From positions 558,001 to 622,000 of the forward strand of contig NADL03000753.1 of NCBI GenBank assembly GCA_002205965.3: a DNA stretch of 64,000 bases, written 5' to 3'. The position numbers were made by a program, and so were the translations under genes. The notes beneath the pieces are model-generated. The model searched no databases, was not told the origin of the DNA, and was given only the letters and a program-made list of their open reading frames with translations. Positions 33,901-47,864 of the stretch are shown in pieces. Within the stretch, counting starts at the first letter, position 1. Each line of letters begins with the position of its first letter. This DNA is from Kappaphycus alvarezii. Its lineage: Eukaryota; Rhodophyta; Florideophyceae; Gigartinales; Solieriaceae.

Positions 33901-36300
33901 TGAAAGAGCATTTTTTATCTAAATCCTTTTTCAAGCTTTTACCCACTATTTCTGCTTTTCGAGCCCTTGAGAATGATTTTCAAGCCCTTATATCAAATTT
34001 CATTTTATATGGTGTAATATTTTGCATGTTTCATTACAATGCAGGTAAGTCTCATTACAATGCAGGAAATTTTAACAGCTTAGAAGAACTGAAAAAATAT
34101 AATTAAATTTATCTCAAATGTTGATAAATATTAAGAAATACTCGTTGACTTTTAGAACTACATTTGTAATGAAATAAATTAATAAATAAATTTGATGCTT
34201 AAACTTATGTCTGTTCCTAAATTATCTGAGTACAATCTTTTTTAATTTGATGAAAATTTTATTCATACCGAATTTCCCGTTCATAAATATAAATTTATTC
34301 TTTCCGACATTCTCTAGGAAACTTTAAATAGAGATGCTAATTAACTTCTGTATTGCTTTAATCCTTAATCTGTTTCAGCTTTGAATTAAACCTATTCTGC
34401 GGTTCCATTACGAGTTACGTGTCCATATAGTACTGGCGATTATTCTGCATTGAATTAGAATAGCAAGCTAAATATTATTTTGAACCTTTTGTCAGCTTGT
34501 CTTACCCGTATACTTTAAACTGATTATACATCTTGTGGTTTGATTGTAATCATTCAGAGACCAAACATAATTTTGCATCACCTACTAATACATTTTAAGT
34601 TCACAAAGTGGAGTCATGCAGGTGCGAAACTTTTCTTCATTAGTAGAGCCTTATTAAAATTGCGCTACTCTTAGATTGGCAAACGCAGCATATTGAAACC
34701 CCAATTATTTGTAAAGATTAAATCATGCTTCCGCCACTTCACAATGCTCTATTTATGTAATCCTCAAGTGACCACTGTCAGTTGGAGTAGATCATCAAAA
34801 TAAATTATTTCAGTTCGAGAAAAGTTAGCAAATAGAAGGTGGAACAAACACGAATAAACCGATGTTACCTTCTTCGAATTATAATCATTTAATAAAAACT
34901 TATTCAGACTGACCCATATCATTCCTAGAACTCTGAAATATTTAACCTTTTCCTTTTTAATAAGGAGATGGTATAAATGCGTCGCTCCTTAGTAATAATG
35001 TGACTATTTCTCTATAGTCCATCTTTTTCCATGCAAATTGCTTCACTGCAGATATAAGAGCTTTTTGCGTCATTAATTCTAATAAATAGGGCAAATCTCA
35101 GAATATGTGTTCAACTTAGATTTCACTTTATTCTTCAAATCTTTTTACTATTATCAATTTCATAAGCGTCGGGATCGTATTCAATACCTTCCTATTTCTG
35201 GTGATTCCCTTTTATACGGTCTTTTATACCTCTTCAACCCGCGAAGAGTTTTTTATCCCATATTTTGTAAACAATGGAATTTTCTGTGGGAGTGATTATC
35301 CCACGTAGATTGTTTCAATAGCCCTTAACGACACTTTTCTTTATCCTTTTCTCCGTATTTCATCTTTTTGCTACAAAAGTACGACCTGTTCATTATTTTT
35401 TATGTTTACTAGCAGATCACTAAATCCCTGAATCCATGGTTTGTGCTTTATTTATCTTCAAGAAGCCTTCGAACAAGCAAATAGTATACTTGAGTCCTTC
35501 GGGCTCTCAATAAATGACCCTTTGTATTTGAATGGCAATAAAGTACATAATTGTATATCTATTTTTTAACGCCTAGGGGCACTTTACATGTCCAATAATC
35601 ATCAACTCAAATTTCTCCGACCTATTAGCTTTGCAAGAAACAAGGGCCGTAAACCTATCTTTTTGCCTATTTCTTCTGGTCAAATTTTTGCCTCTATGGT
35701 TGTGTCAGGAGCTAACATGTAGTTTAGATCGCATTCGTGCGCATTGAATATGTTTTCCCCCATACTTTCGAATATTTTCTTGAAAGTTGGGAAGCTGAAC
35801 GCATAAAGCATCTACATCCGCATGCTAGAGCTTATCTACCCAGTTCATGGGAATTTTAAGTGACATTTTATCATATTCAACACGACTCTTAGTCATAACT
35901 TCCTAGTTATGCGTTTTAAGTAAACTAGTCAGATGTCCAGAAATGCTCCGCCATTTGTTAAACTGGCGGCATATCCAGTTATCAAACTGTTTTTCAATTG
36001 GTTCATTCAAACCTTTTTGTTTCAGATCAGTTTACCAACTCAGCTGTCTATGGGGTGACCATCGTCTTTTCACGTATTCCTCTCCTCGTACCACTTGGGG
36101 TGATGTAGAGTGCGAATTCTGTTTTGTGTCGCTTTACCAGCACTTTCCCAATGCCATCCTGCGGAGCACTTTGTTTCAGCTTAGCCTTGGCCATGATTTT
36201 CCTTTTCTACTCTTTTGCGAGTTAGACATATGGTGTGGAAGTTAATACTCAGAACGACATATTGATAGGGTGCCAAAATGAACGGAATGTTCAAGCTGAT
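21991..36300. other. Very AT-rich gene-free block
   Basis: About 14 kb in which all six frames are short and the bases are dominated by A and T runs. No conserved protein, tRNA-like fold or long tandem array is visible. Small local patterns exist: three near-palindromic TATCTTGAAGATA units at 31919-31974 and a 21-base tandem pair (TCATTACAATGCAGGTAAGTC type) at 34030-34066. A short window near 35461-35560 (EAFEQANSILESFGLSIND in one frame) may be a worn protein fragment. The block could be a transposon graveyard or a centromere-like region; the sequence alone does not decide. Confidence 0.5.
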
Positions 36301-39300
36301 ATCATTGATCTATAACTCCTCCACCAGGAGTTCTTTTAAACCTTCCTCAAGCCTCGGCGTACTCGGGGGAATTTTTGGGTTATTTTAATGCATGGAAGAT
36401 TGGTCGGTTGTATCCATGCCGCTAGAGCGTTGTGTGGGATATATCGTCACTGATGAGTAATACTCTGAACATAACGGTCAAATTTCGGAACCTAGTCGAC
36501 TTCTTATTTCTTAATTAAAATTTCGCAGTCCACCAACTTGGTGGACCGTGTTTGAGGTCAAATAGCGCGAATGGCCAAATATGGAGAGGCCAATTGTCGA
36601 GATTCTCCAATATAACGTTTCTCTAGGAAAGAATTCCGGCTCTGTAATAAGATGATGTCTCGTTTCCGTCCGACAGGTTACTATCTGTATTCGCCTCATT
36701 GCTCAGGGATTCCGGGTTGCCGAATAATACGGTAAAAATCGAAATGGAGAATGTTGGTAACGAAGGAATCATCTTTGCCTTTCTGTGCCACGGCAAAGTA
36801 TTACGGGTATTTTGTGTTTGCAGTATCATTAGAGTAGATTAACTTCCAACGACGGATTGGAAAATAGTGCGGAGGTTCGCCTTTTCCCCCATCTCTCCCG
36901 ATTTCAGGGAGACCCAAAAATCGGCGAGAGATTTCTTTTAGCACGAGAGTTTTCTAATTACCTTTCCAAGAGGCCCCTAGTTCTCATTCATTTTTTTGCG
37001 CCCATCTTTCGCTCTCCGAGCAAAACCCAAAGTATTTAATCGATGCCCTCATGGACTGGCTTACTCGATGTCGCAACCGATCAAATCCAAGCGTGAATCT
37101 CATCTGATCATTTCGATCACTGCCGTTAGAGGATTCGCTAAACTTGCAAGCTCGTCTAGTAACTCAAGTTCAAGTCTTCTCTATACTGCTTTCGTACTCC
37201 CTCCCGTCACGTAATACTGGCTGCTCTTTAGTGAGCTTTCCGCCCTTTGAGTCTCGCATTTGCCCAACCTCTGCGCCCGAGATTGAAATTAATTCTTTAG
37301 TAGTTGCTAAGATAGGACAAGACATCTGCTTTGATGGGATTGCCATATTGTTTGTATAAATATTAAAGTGTTGGCATCGTAATACCATTGGGCGACACAC
37401 GTTATTGTTATCTTGCTGTAATGACAAGGAGATTGTGGTCGTGCACTGTGGTCCCCAAAAACAATTGACTTAGATACCTAGCGGCGGCGCCAGTTTTGTC
37501 GTCAGAAACGCTCTCCTTTGATCTCGATAGAAAGTAAGGTTTCAGTGCCATGATTAAGAGTGTTCATCGCTCATTTATCAAATACGTCGCCCTAGTGCAG
37601 TAAAAGGTTTTTCATCCCTGGATCTTTGCGAGCTGCTATGATTCGCGGCGGGTTGTACACGATAGATACTCAATGAAGTAAACATATGAGTGCAGACGGC
37701 CGAGCGTGACAACAATGACTAAAACACCTACGAAACACCCCAACCTTTCCCCTACGAAACAGAATAGAAAGGTACCTTTCTATAACATTTCGCTGCCACG
37801 CAGTCGCCATTCGGTTGCAGGTCCAGTTGAGAAAACTGGATACGGCAGAGTGGCCGGCTTGCGTTGCACGGTTTGTTGGATTGTAAAATATGCTATTGTG
37901 GGTACGGTATTCGCAGACAGCTGTCAGGTACAGTGTTGCCTAGAACTGTACTGTGTGCCGATGTATGGCGTGTTTTTTGCCGCTGATAATTCCTCGAAGA
38001 GTCAGGTGTGAGGAACGACGGGGAACGCGAGGCGGCGCCACTGTACCGATAAAAGGATGTTCCGTGTCCATGGCGCAAGGGGAGGTGACTTTGGCGGAAA
38101 AAAATTATAAAGGTAGCGAGAATGAAAATTAATTCAATAAAAATGTTGAGAATAATTAGTGGGACAATAACTGCCTTCATAGTTTGTAAGGCTATGAATT
38201 CCCCACAAACGTTTCGCCAGCTGGCACAAAGTAACATGGTGCAGTTATTGCGGTACTATAGTGTACCAGAGCTTGCGGGAGGCGGTAATTGCAATGGTTT
38301 TGCAAAAGGGGCCTCAAGCACAAGCAAGAAATCATCGTAAATCCCGTTATGGATAATGTCCATTGTGAGGTGCGATATTGGCTACCTTTCTCATTGAGAT
38401 GTCTGATTCGCGGTTTGTGTTAACAGAGAGACTTGGAATTCCGTTTTTCATGGTCCGAGGTTATCGCGATTAATTGTGGTCGGACCGACCACAGAAAGCA
38501 TTGGAAAGCTGTCTCTCCATAATTACCAGTGCAATGATCAATGTTTGGAATAGTGAGAAAATGCATCAGTTGAGAGGATGTGACACACGACCCTCAGCAA
38601 GTGCGGGTACTATGCGGATTTTGAATTCCATCACGACTCATTAACGTGATGCAAGAGAATGTAGGGGTTGTCTCGGGATACTGGCAATGATCTTTGTTTT
38701 TGTGTCCCGCATGGTTGATTGCGAACCAACGTGCCACAGTGGTTTAGCGAATACTTGACGAACATGAGGCATTCCTCGAGAAAAACGGTGAATTAACCAA
38801 AGTCTAGACTGTACAGAAGATGTGGTACTGGAGGCAGAGGATAGGACTAAAATGTTTGGAATACTCAAGAAAGGTATAAAACAGGCAGGGATTTGTCAGT
38901 GGCATGACATTTTGTTCTGTAGTAGGTAGCAAGTGGATGATTTGCGGTCAAGTTGGTCTGTAAGTTGTATTTGTACAGATTTGTATGGTGATGTGAAGCT
39001 GACAGCAAAGTGTCATAGTGGAGGGAGAGATCCATTTTGGTGAGTCGCGCAGTGAGTGGAACGGCAAGAAATCCTTCCTGGACATTCAGGAGGTGTTGAA
39101 GAATCTTTCTTGTTGATGTATGAACTGGCACGTAGTGATTGAGGTTTAGTGTTGGGCTGGGCAAAGACAGCAGGATGATGAACGATGTGGGATGTGGTGG
39201 AATGGCGGAGAGGCAGGCGAGTTGAAAAGCTGCTGTTTACCCATCCATGTCGATGTGGTCTCGAGAGCATGCATTGGTTTGCGAAATGAAAAACTACGAT

Positions 39301-40595
39301 ACCAAGTGGCCATTTCAACTGCCCAGTTGCCAAAGTCTTTTAAAGTTTTCGCCGAGACTGTTTCAAGTTGCAAGTAAAGGCTGCGGGTGAAACTTTGTAC
39401 TGTACTACTGTACTAGAGGAAAAAAATAACGATATTTTACTGTAAAATACTGTACTCTTTGGTGATCTGGTCTGTACGCGGGCCAGGACTGGCGTGCGCT
39501 GTGTGAGATCACAGGTTTATTTCTTCATTTTTGGTACCGTACTGGATAGGGAAACTGGGTCGAAAATATCCCCTTTGCTGCGTTTCTGACCCCCTGACCA
39601 TTTCATTCCTGACTGGTTTTTCGTATCGGGCTAACCAGAGTGCCGCCCAATCAGGACAGAACAAAGTTGTTGTTGCAAAAGTAAAACAAGTCAGGCGAAT
39701 GCGTACGGACACCCCCATTTCAACAACTCATTTTATGGTGTGCTCTGAAACTGTCCCGACTGCAATTCAAAGCAATGGAAAAACGGATCTGCATCTTGAG
39801 CCATCTTTTGATCGCACTCAACCGATCTCACGGTCACCAACACCCTGTCAACTTTATCATTCCGCTCTATCCTTTTCGCCCTACATCTACATCTTACTGC
39901 ACCGCCCCTCCGATCATCATCGCTAGCGCTTCAGGCACTAGTCCTGCATCCCAATTCATATGTGAAATCTCTCAACTTTTCTACTCCAATACCCATTACA
40001 GCCTTTTTGCCGCGAAATTTTACCTCAATCAAACACTACAAAGCTCTCTACGCCATGTTGAAATAAATGCTATTGTGATTACGAAATCACGCTTGCAAAC
40101 CGGCTTGTTGACAGGGCATGTCTAACCACAAATACCCGCTTCAGGAATTAGAGAGACCATGAAAAACATCCCCTTACTCTCATTAGCATGGCAAGCAACA
40201 TACCTGCAGAGGTTATTCCCAACACTATCACCAAACTACAACTCATATGTCTCAGGAAACAATATGCCCATAATCTTCATATTTCGATCTAGTTTACGAC
40301 ACCACCCTGCTGTAACATTTCCAAACTGCCAACGCCAAGTGCAATGCCACTTGTCTATATTATTTTAGCCAAAGCTTCTAGATACCTGGATTTATGGCGA
40401 GAGGCTGCCCAAGTACACTGCCCCCCCCCTGATACACCATCTTTGAACTCGAACGACGGTTACAGTTTTTGATTCTACAGTCTGCCATTTGTAGCTTAAT
40501 TTCTACAAATCGAGCTGTCATACACTCAATAGTCCGTGTGATGGCTGTACATACTGTACTTCCATCCGAATAACCGACCTGTGCAACATCTACAC

Positions 40596-40620
40596 TGCAG
40601 TACAGTATACAGTACAGTAT
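40596..40620. repeat. CAGTA pentanucleotide array
   Basis: CAGTACAGTATACAGTACAGTA, interrupted once by TA. It is part of the dispersed family. Confidence 0.8.
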
Positions 40621-42432
40621 TTTACATATTGACCAACTGGACGTTGTTTTGCGATTGTCCCGATCCGTCCTATCATGATACCATTCCTATTGCAACCGAT
40701 TTATGTTCACGATTTATCGCTCACCTAGATGTTTTGCTCATTTTCAACAGTTTCAGTCCTCTCTGATGGCTGTTGCCATTTCAATTCTCTGCATTGTTCC
40801 AGTTTATTCTGCCTTTATCATTTTTGTCATTCCCTGTCGCGCAATGCGCGTATTTCTCTGAGAATTTAGTTTTACATTTATTTTCATCCAGGCATTCTCA
40901 AAAAATTCTGTAACCCTTCATTCGTTGTACTGACACTACGTATGCTCTTTCATTGCTCCAGTGCTTTCAGACGAAAAAGCTCATTTATGCCAGCAAACTT
41001 GCTCATATAGACGTGGATTGCAGACCACTCCACATCATTAGTTTTCTGTTCAGAGGAGAGCAGTTCCATAAAGTTTGCAGTCTCATCCGAGTTGAGCGGG
41101 AAACTCTCAGTATCTTCTGGTTGCAATGACGATCTCACACAAAAGTTAACTCAAGCTGTCCCAACTCGCCTGTAACCATAAGAAAACATAATTCATCAAA
41201 GTCAACCATGTTCAACAATGCCCTAGTTTCCAACACTCGAGCAAGTCAGGCCCTAACATTAGTAATCTAATGCAATATCGCGGGTAAGTTCCTATTACAG
41301 TGGAGTCTCGTTGTGTCCGAAAGGTAGACTTTTCCGAGATCACATGCCTCTCCAAATTATCACCACGAGAGCTGTATCGACAGTAGACACCCTAGGTCCT
41401 GTCCTTGTCAACAATTTTCGCTCTTTTGCCCCATAGACATTTGAAAAATGCATGAAGAAACCATGGGATTGCATCCACAATTTTGTTGTCACTAGCTGCT
41501 CGCTCTTCTAAACAAGCCCTGAATACTTGGGGTACCTCCAAAGTATACTGCGCCCTCAAAAATTTGGGGTGCTAGCAGTTGTATACGCCGTCTCATAGTG
41601 TTCGTGCATTGTTGTTCTCTAAGACTAAGGTTTAGACACACATTTAGGTTCCACATATCTCTCCAAGGGCTGCCATGTTCGAGCGGCAGACAAATCATCT
41701 CCCCAATTATCAGGGTGTAGTCGTTTTTAGTGCACACAGTTTTTCTGTACAACTCGTTTCTGTAGTTTCCGCGGAAAGTTGCTCATCTATCAGATGTATC
41801 AAGAGTACATACTCTACCGGGATGGAATGTACAAGGTCCAATGCCGGTGGACTGAACTTTCATTTGTACCAATATCAATGTGGACACTGGCGTTTGTGCT
41901 GGGGAGCATACGTCCTTTAGCGGGGGGAGACGAAACAGTTATAAGTAAGGAACCTGAGCTGGGGCAAGGTGTGCACAGGTGAGGGCAGGTCCCTGAGAGT
42001 CATCCGAGAGTTGCAGAAACGGAACCAAACTGCTTTTATGGAAGCTCAGAGATAACCTGTAGAAATGCAGCCGGCAGGTGACCACGACTTTCTATGGCCC
42101 CACATGCGGGAACAGTCGGGTGGTCCACTTTTCCGAAGGCACGAGTATGGTGTTCCGCACTCTAAAAGCATGCGAATCATGAAACGTTTTAAGTTGTTGT
42201 AACCGCCCCAGCTTAGAATCGTTACTCGTCCTAAATCTCATGACCTGTGATTTTAACGATTGTGCACTTCCTTTACTGAAGCTGTCACGGAAAAATATGC
42301 AGGCAACTTAGTAGATGATGTGGTGACATCTGAACCATGGAAACATCAGCGATGCATAATTCAAACGGTAGTAGCCTCCATACAAAGCCTTACCTGAATG
42401 CCAGTCGAGTACACTACTGTACATACCGTATA

Positions 42433-42474
42433 ATACAGTACAGAACAGTACAGTACAGTACAGTACAGTACAGG
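42433..42474. repeat. CAGTA pentanucleotide array, longest in the window
   Basis: Near-perfect tandem CAGTA/GTACA units with one A insertion early on. It is the cleanest copy of the dispersed motif. Confidence 0.9.
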
Positions 42475-45400
42475 GTAGTATCATGTTTTCACCACACTTG
42501 CCCCAATGGAACTCCACTGTAAATTATTGAATCCCAAGATAAAACGGTAAATTAATCATAATTTTTCGGACATTTATCAGAAGAGGAAAATCTGGAATTC
42601 TAGCCCGACTTACATTCATTAAAATATTTTGATGGATGAGTATTTTTAATTTTTGAATTTGAGAACCTCCTGAAGTATGTTCTATTTTTAAATTTGTTAC
42701 ATAATCCTCATACCTCCCTTCACTTTCACTGAATTGGAAATGAACAAAACTTTGCCAAAAGAAGACATTTTGCGCATATTCATGCCGACAGCGTAAGAGA
42801 CTTACATCTGACTCCAATTTTAAAATAAGCTCTTTCGGTGTGGACAAAAAGTGAAAAAATAACGAATTCTCCATTTTCTTGTTTTACCACATTTTGAAAC
42901 ACGTTCCGAATAGAGAAGCAATCTCTCACTTTGAAAACTATCTCGACTCACCAAACATGTCAATGAGGAAAGAGGAAAGATGGGCTTGACCCGCTCAGCT
43001 TATCATCATTATTCAGGAAATTCTGCAAGGACGGAAAGAGCATACCAAGCTCACTATCTAGCAGAAAGAAACAGAAAAGATATTGAGCTAGTTCACAAGT
43101 GCGAGACCGGGCAATCAGTTTGATCTTGAGCCACAAAATGTAGAATGCTGCTTACATTTGTGGTTTGCGCTCACTTTACCCCGAAATGCATTACTTGCTG
43201 CCCAACTATGAAAACAGCAACTAGTTTTGTGCAAGAGGCGGGAAATTCCCACCTTTCCTGCAAAGGTCCTGCGATTGCGAGCAGTAAATTTCGTTGCCAT
43301 AAAGCTAAGATTACGCAGTTACCAGCTCTTGAGAGAAGAGAGCGCATCACTAACAATACAGCAGTGTCCGCTGGAAAATCCCATCCCTAAGGCTAACATT
43401 TAAATGTCCGCAAAGTTTTGAGCAAGGGTTAACTAGGACATAAAATTTCACTGTAGCACGCTTTGCATTTCCTGAAGCACTGTTTAGAACAAAGATAGGA
43501 CTACCCCTAGTAGTGAGCCGCGTTAAGTATCAAAACGGATTTTAGAACTTTTTTCATTACTATAATCTGCACAAACAGGAGCAAAAGGCCTGTAATTATT
43601 AAACGGGATCCACCGTTTAGTGTAAATTGTCAGCCCTCAGATGAAAAACATGAAAAAAAATTAAAAACAGGAAACCACGAGAGCCAACAAATAACACTTG
43701 AAATGCCTCAGGTGCTGCTACTGAATCGAGAAACCTGGGCCGATTGCAAGTTCGATGAGAACGCTGGTTAGGCTGCAAAAACTTCACGCATGTTTCAAAT
43801 CAATAAGAATAGTGTCCTCAACTGAGCCGCGCGGTTTTGCACTCTGACAATCGCCAATTGTTGACGCTCTTTCCTGTTTGCACGTGTCCAGGCAATGCTG
43901 TGTACGGAACAAAGTAAGTTTGTCCTTGGGCCATTACAATCCTCTATCCATTTCTCCGATATTTAGACCTGAGAGGCCCTACAATAGCATTCAAGAGCTA
44001 AGAATTAAAAAACTGCGATTGGGACATGTTACCAATAATTACTGACGATGAGCACAATATCTGTCGACGGCCCTAACGCCAAGGGTGAATACCAATGGCG
44101 TATCATATCCAATGGAGATTTCATCTACTAACTTAGGCATGAATATCTATGCACTGTGTGTTATGTAACTTGAGAACAAGAGTGGTATTGCGAGCGTTTG
44201 GAAAACTTGTAAATGGAAATCTGGGGGCGACATTATGGCTCCATCACTTTTGTTTTCCTTCTATTTTCGCATCTCAGACTTTGAAAGTACTGAGCGTCTA
44301 GTCCACTAAGAAAGTAATCCCAAGCATTCCTTTAGCCAATTGCGAGGATTCCAGGTTGGATATATTTAGTCTCATTTCGTCGCCGCACCATTCTTACTGA
44401 GTTGTTGCGTACGGTGAGCGTGAAACACAGAATTGATCGAAATTTAGTACGAAATATTGGAACAACTCTTCATTATTCCTGTGTTGCCTACAGTATAGAA
44501 GGAATACTTTTAGAAAGAATTTAATGGCAGTGTCATCGTTGAATGTTTCAATCAGGGGTATTTTTGTAAATTAAAGTTGCTTGAAGTGCGGCACTTGGTT
44601 ATCCTGGTCTTGAACTGATTGATAATATTGTTCGACTTGAAAGTCAGTTGGCATTCAAAGAAATGGCAAAGTCTGCCACTATTCCGCCAGACTATAATGG
44701 TATAAACAATCTGGTGTTGGCCGCACTATTACGGGCAGAAGAACACCTTCTCCTCATACGACCATGGCATCCATTTTTAGATGGATCTAATTTTATCTTC
44801 CTAAGCGGAGCTTTACAAGGCAAAAACAACATTTTTGGTGTCTCAGATGAATGCTTGAGCAACCATTAACATAAGAGTTGACATGAGATATGAAATGAAC
44901 CGGCTGAGTAGGAGTGAGCTGGGTGACATTATAGCTGCAATTTTTATTGGGGTATTTCGGGATCCTTCCTGATCGCTTAGTACTTGATATATGCAGCAGG
45001 CAAATGCTGCATGGGCTGCACCAATCGCTCAGGGAATTGAAAGAAATCCCTAGGAAGATTTTCCTTGTTTTGAGCGACAGATTGGAATAGACTGGTAAAT
45101 TACACGCGGCTTGAGGCTTGAGGTAGTGCACAGTGTTTTTCAGTACATTAGTACATGAAGGAGTCTCTTTTGCACTCACTTATGTACCTATTGGTTGCAA
45201 ACTCCTAGTGGAATGATTAAGCGGATTACGGAGGTGCTGTATACACTGTGGGCCGTTCTCCATCCAGACTGATTGAGTTTTCAAATGTGGAAACTGCAGT
45301 TGTTGCGATACTTACAATTATAGGATAGGCTAAATTTTAACATTCAATATCAACCATTTTACACCTATCAATGTGACATGTCCACCGTAATTGTTACATT

Positions 45401-47343
45401 GGTGTTCAAAAACGAATAAAGTTGCGATTCTTGCTGCCCAATATCCTTCTTTTTGATCTTTTTGCTCGACAAATGTTGTTGTCCAGCAATCGGTGGACCT
45501 GCAAGAAAAAGACTGGAGCAACACTTGCCCAATTACTTTCCGCGACAAATGCGTTAGCTGCTATACTCTAGCATTTTTGCTACGAATTTGACTCTCCTCA
45601 AAAGTGACCAGGATTGCACCCAGATGCCTAACACATCAGCGTCGACATTACTCTTTCACTTTTGGATTCAATACCAATTGAAATCTTTCTGTCAAGTCAA
45701 CAAGTAGAGTTTCTGGCTTGAATGGTATTGTATAGTATACAGTAGTACTTGGAACTGTAAACTATGTTGTGAGAAGAAACGCATTTGAAGCGTGAATTGA
45801 TATGAACGCTCCATTGGCAAAACTCACAAACGCCATGTACACACAGTACTTGCTCTGTTTTAGACAAGCGGAGCAGTTGGGGCATATTTGATACAGCCTG
45901 GAATACCTTTTCCAATCGCGGTTCCTCTGCGTAAACGTATTTCTAACGCTTCATACGCACCGATTCGCGATTATACAGCAAAGTTTTCTGGACTTTACCG
46001 TGAGCCGCGAGATACGAACATTCGACTATTTTTACAAAAGTGCTGCGAAAATTTCCTCGAAACTAGCAAGCCTATTCCACTTGCAAGTAACTGAAAAAAG
46101 ATGTGGAACGGGTCATGAGTTACTGTTTGTACTGAGGCAAAAATGAACAGTTTTATTTTAGACACTAGCAAAGAGGTAAATTCGGGACTGAATTTGTGAA
46201 AAGTAACGCAACGAGTCTCACATTGACGAGGCGTATTTGAATCTTTCTTTGTTCGCAATAGGATAAGGTTTCCAAATGAAACAGTGTTTGTTCGGCAAGC
46301 GGAAAGAATGCGGTGAGCATAGTGATGCTGGGAGATGTTCAAGAAAGGTTTGCACCGAGTAAACAGCGCGCGTAAGCGAGGTAGCAAAGTTTTGTGAGAT
46401 TTGGTGGTTTGGGTCTCGCAGTGGGTGCGCTCATTTGTGAGGCTGTTGATACGGGACCAGCAGAGCACTCGGGATGTGCAAGGTGCATTCAGACAAGTAA
46501 TGTGAAAAAGGATAGGAATTGAAGGGTATGTGTGTCATATGTTGTGTCAACATTTCAAGATGTTTGAACCGCTGCTCTTAGGGTGGAAAGATTTGGGCTG
46601 ACTGGCAGTTGAACGGCATCAGAGACTCTGCTCTAAAGCTGAGCTTGAAGCGTCATAGATTCGCTTTTTTCTTCTTTTTTATAATTTATTTTTTGGGTTG
46701 GAGATATTCAAAAAGCCCTTGGGAGACAGCCAGGGATATGATTGCTTCAGTCAATCAAAAGACTGGTTTTATTTATAAGACAAATTCCATTCAAAAACAA
46801 TTAACACCCTGTGTTGTAGTGATGAGCCACGATGACTATGATAGAAAAACTCGAGCGCACTAGCTTTAGATTTTATAATTTATAATAACAAGAAGATGAG
46901 CAATTCAACTCGATTTGCATTGTGGTTGTTTGTCGCTCTTATGCAAATTACAATGAATCATATTGCATAATTTCAAACGAGGGCAGAATATACCCAGAGG
47001 CTCTCCTGGAGATACTACATTCGGCGAGGCTAACATCGAGTACACTAGCTAGCAAAGCAAGCATGAATGCAGGCCATCTGCTGCAGGGCCAAATTACAGC
47101 ACCCTTCACGCGGCCGTTAGGAAATAAAATTTCCAATGAAATTTCATCATACAGTGGCCAACCACATCCAGTGCCGAAAGTCCCTAAAGTGCAATCCAGT
47201 TTATTCCACGAAACAAGCACATTGCCACGCACAAAGTACACGATGCCGTAAAGATTCTGCACCGGGATTGAAAGTGGGCGGGGCCATGTGTTGAATGAAT
47301 AACTGAATGAGATTTCGAAAAGCGTGGTTTTAGGCTGAGAACC

Positions 47344-47853
47344 CTAACGTGTGAGGGGTGGACAATACACAAACACGTTCTTGATGCTTTTGCAACGTGG
47401 TAAGTTGGCGCGAGTGGCGGGGAAAAAACCAAAAGGGGGATCGGACATAGTGTATGGTGTGTGGAATATAGCGGGATTTGCGGGGAGGTCAAATGAGGGG
47501 GGTGCATAATAACAGTAAATAGAAATAAGGGAATGATTGAATCGGGTGAATTCTGTGGGGCTAAAGTCGGTGACGGAATGGATTTGAAATGTTGGCACAA
47601 TGGGTGCCGCCGCCGAGGCCCGTTGTTTCGAAGAGGTGAGCAGAGGATTGGGCCAAAAATGAAGAAAAGGACGGGGGCCTTGGTTTGTGTCGTGACTTGA
47701 GTTTGGGGGAATTGGAAATTCAGGGGAAAAATAGCAGGGGGGATGGGAAAGGGAGGGGGCTTTGGATTGAAATGGGATGGTATTTCGGGGTGCGGAAGGT
47801 GGGTTGAATCTGGGAGATGTTTCCTTTTTTGGGACTGTTGTGAACATCGCCAA
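47344..47853 (-). CDS. Candidate hypothetical protein, 169 residues
   Basis: An ATG-initiated minus-strand frame of 169 codons (MAMFTTVPKKETSPRFN...). It lies in a stretch whose minus strand is C-rich, the composition of true leaders and N-termini elsewhere in the window. The product is rich in Pro, Ser, Phe and His with no known domain, membrane segment or repeat. A second frame on the same strand (47184-47864) is open too, which is expected from composition alone. I do not recognise a family; this may be non-coding C-rich DNA. It is listed because it is the best protein candidate between 16 and 50 kb. Confidence 0.2.
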   Translation of the reverse strand: MAMFTTVPKKETSPRFNPPSAPRNTIPFQSKAPSLSHPPCYFSPEFPIPPNSSHDTNQGPRPFLHFWPNPLLTSSKQRASAAAPIVPTFQIHSVTDFSPTEFTRFNHSLISIYCYYAPPSFDLPANPAIFHTPYTMSDPPFGFFPATRANLPRCKSIKNVFVYCPPLTR

Positions 47854-47864
47854 TGCAGAGACAC

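Larger units (their letters stand above)
36301..47340. other. Gene-poor region of mixed composition
   Basis: GC rises again but I recognise no gene. Open frames such as 37706-38011 (+), 39531-39926 (+), 38865-39373 (-) and 45995-46468 (-) give proteins without known motifs and are not conserved-looking. TACTG/CAGTA arrays occur at 39397-39457, 40596-40620 and 42433-42474. A 19-base palindrome (GTCCACCAACTTGGTGGAC) sits at 36528-36546. Confidence 0.45.

Noticed and set aside
47184-47864. 226-codon minus frame overlapping the 169-codon candidate
   Set aside because: It begins at a non-ATG start and runs past the C-rich zone without motif; composition alone explains it.
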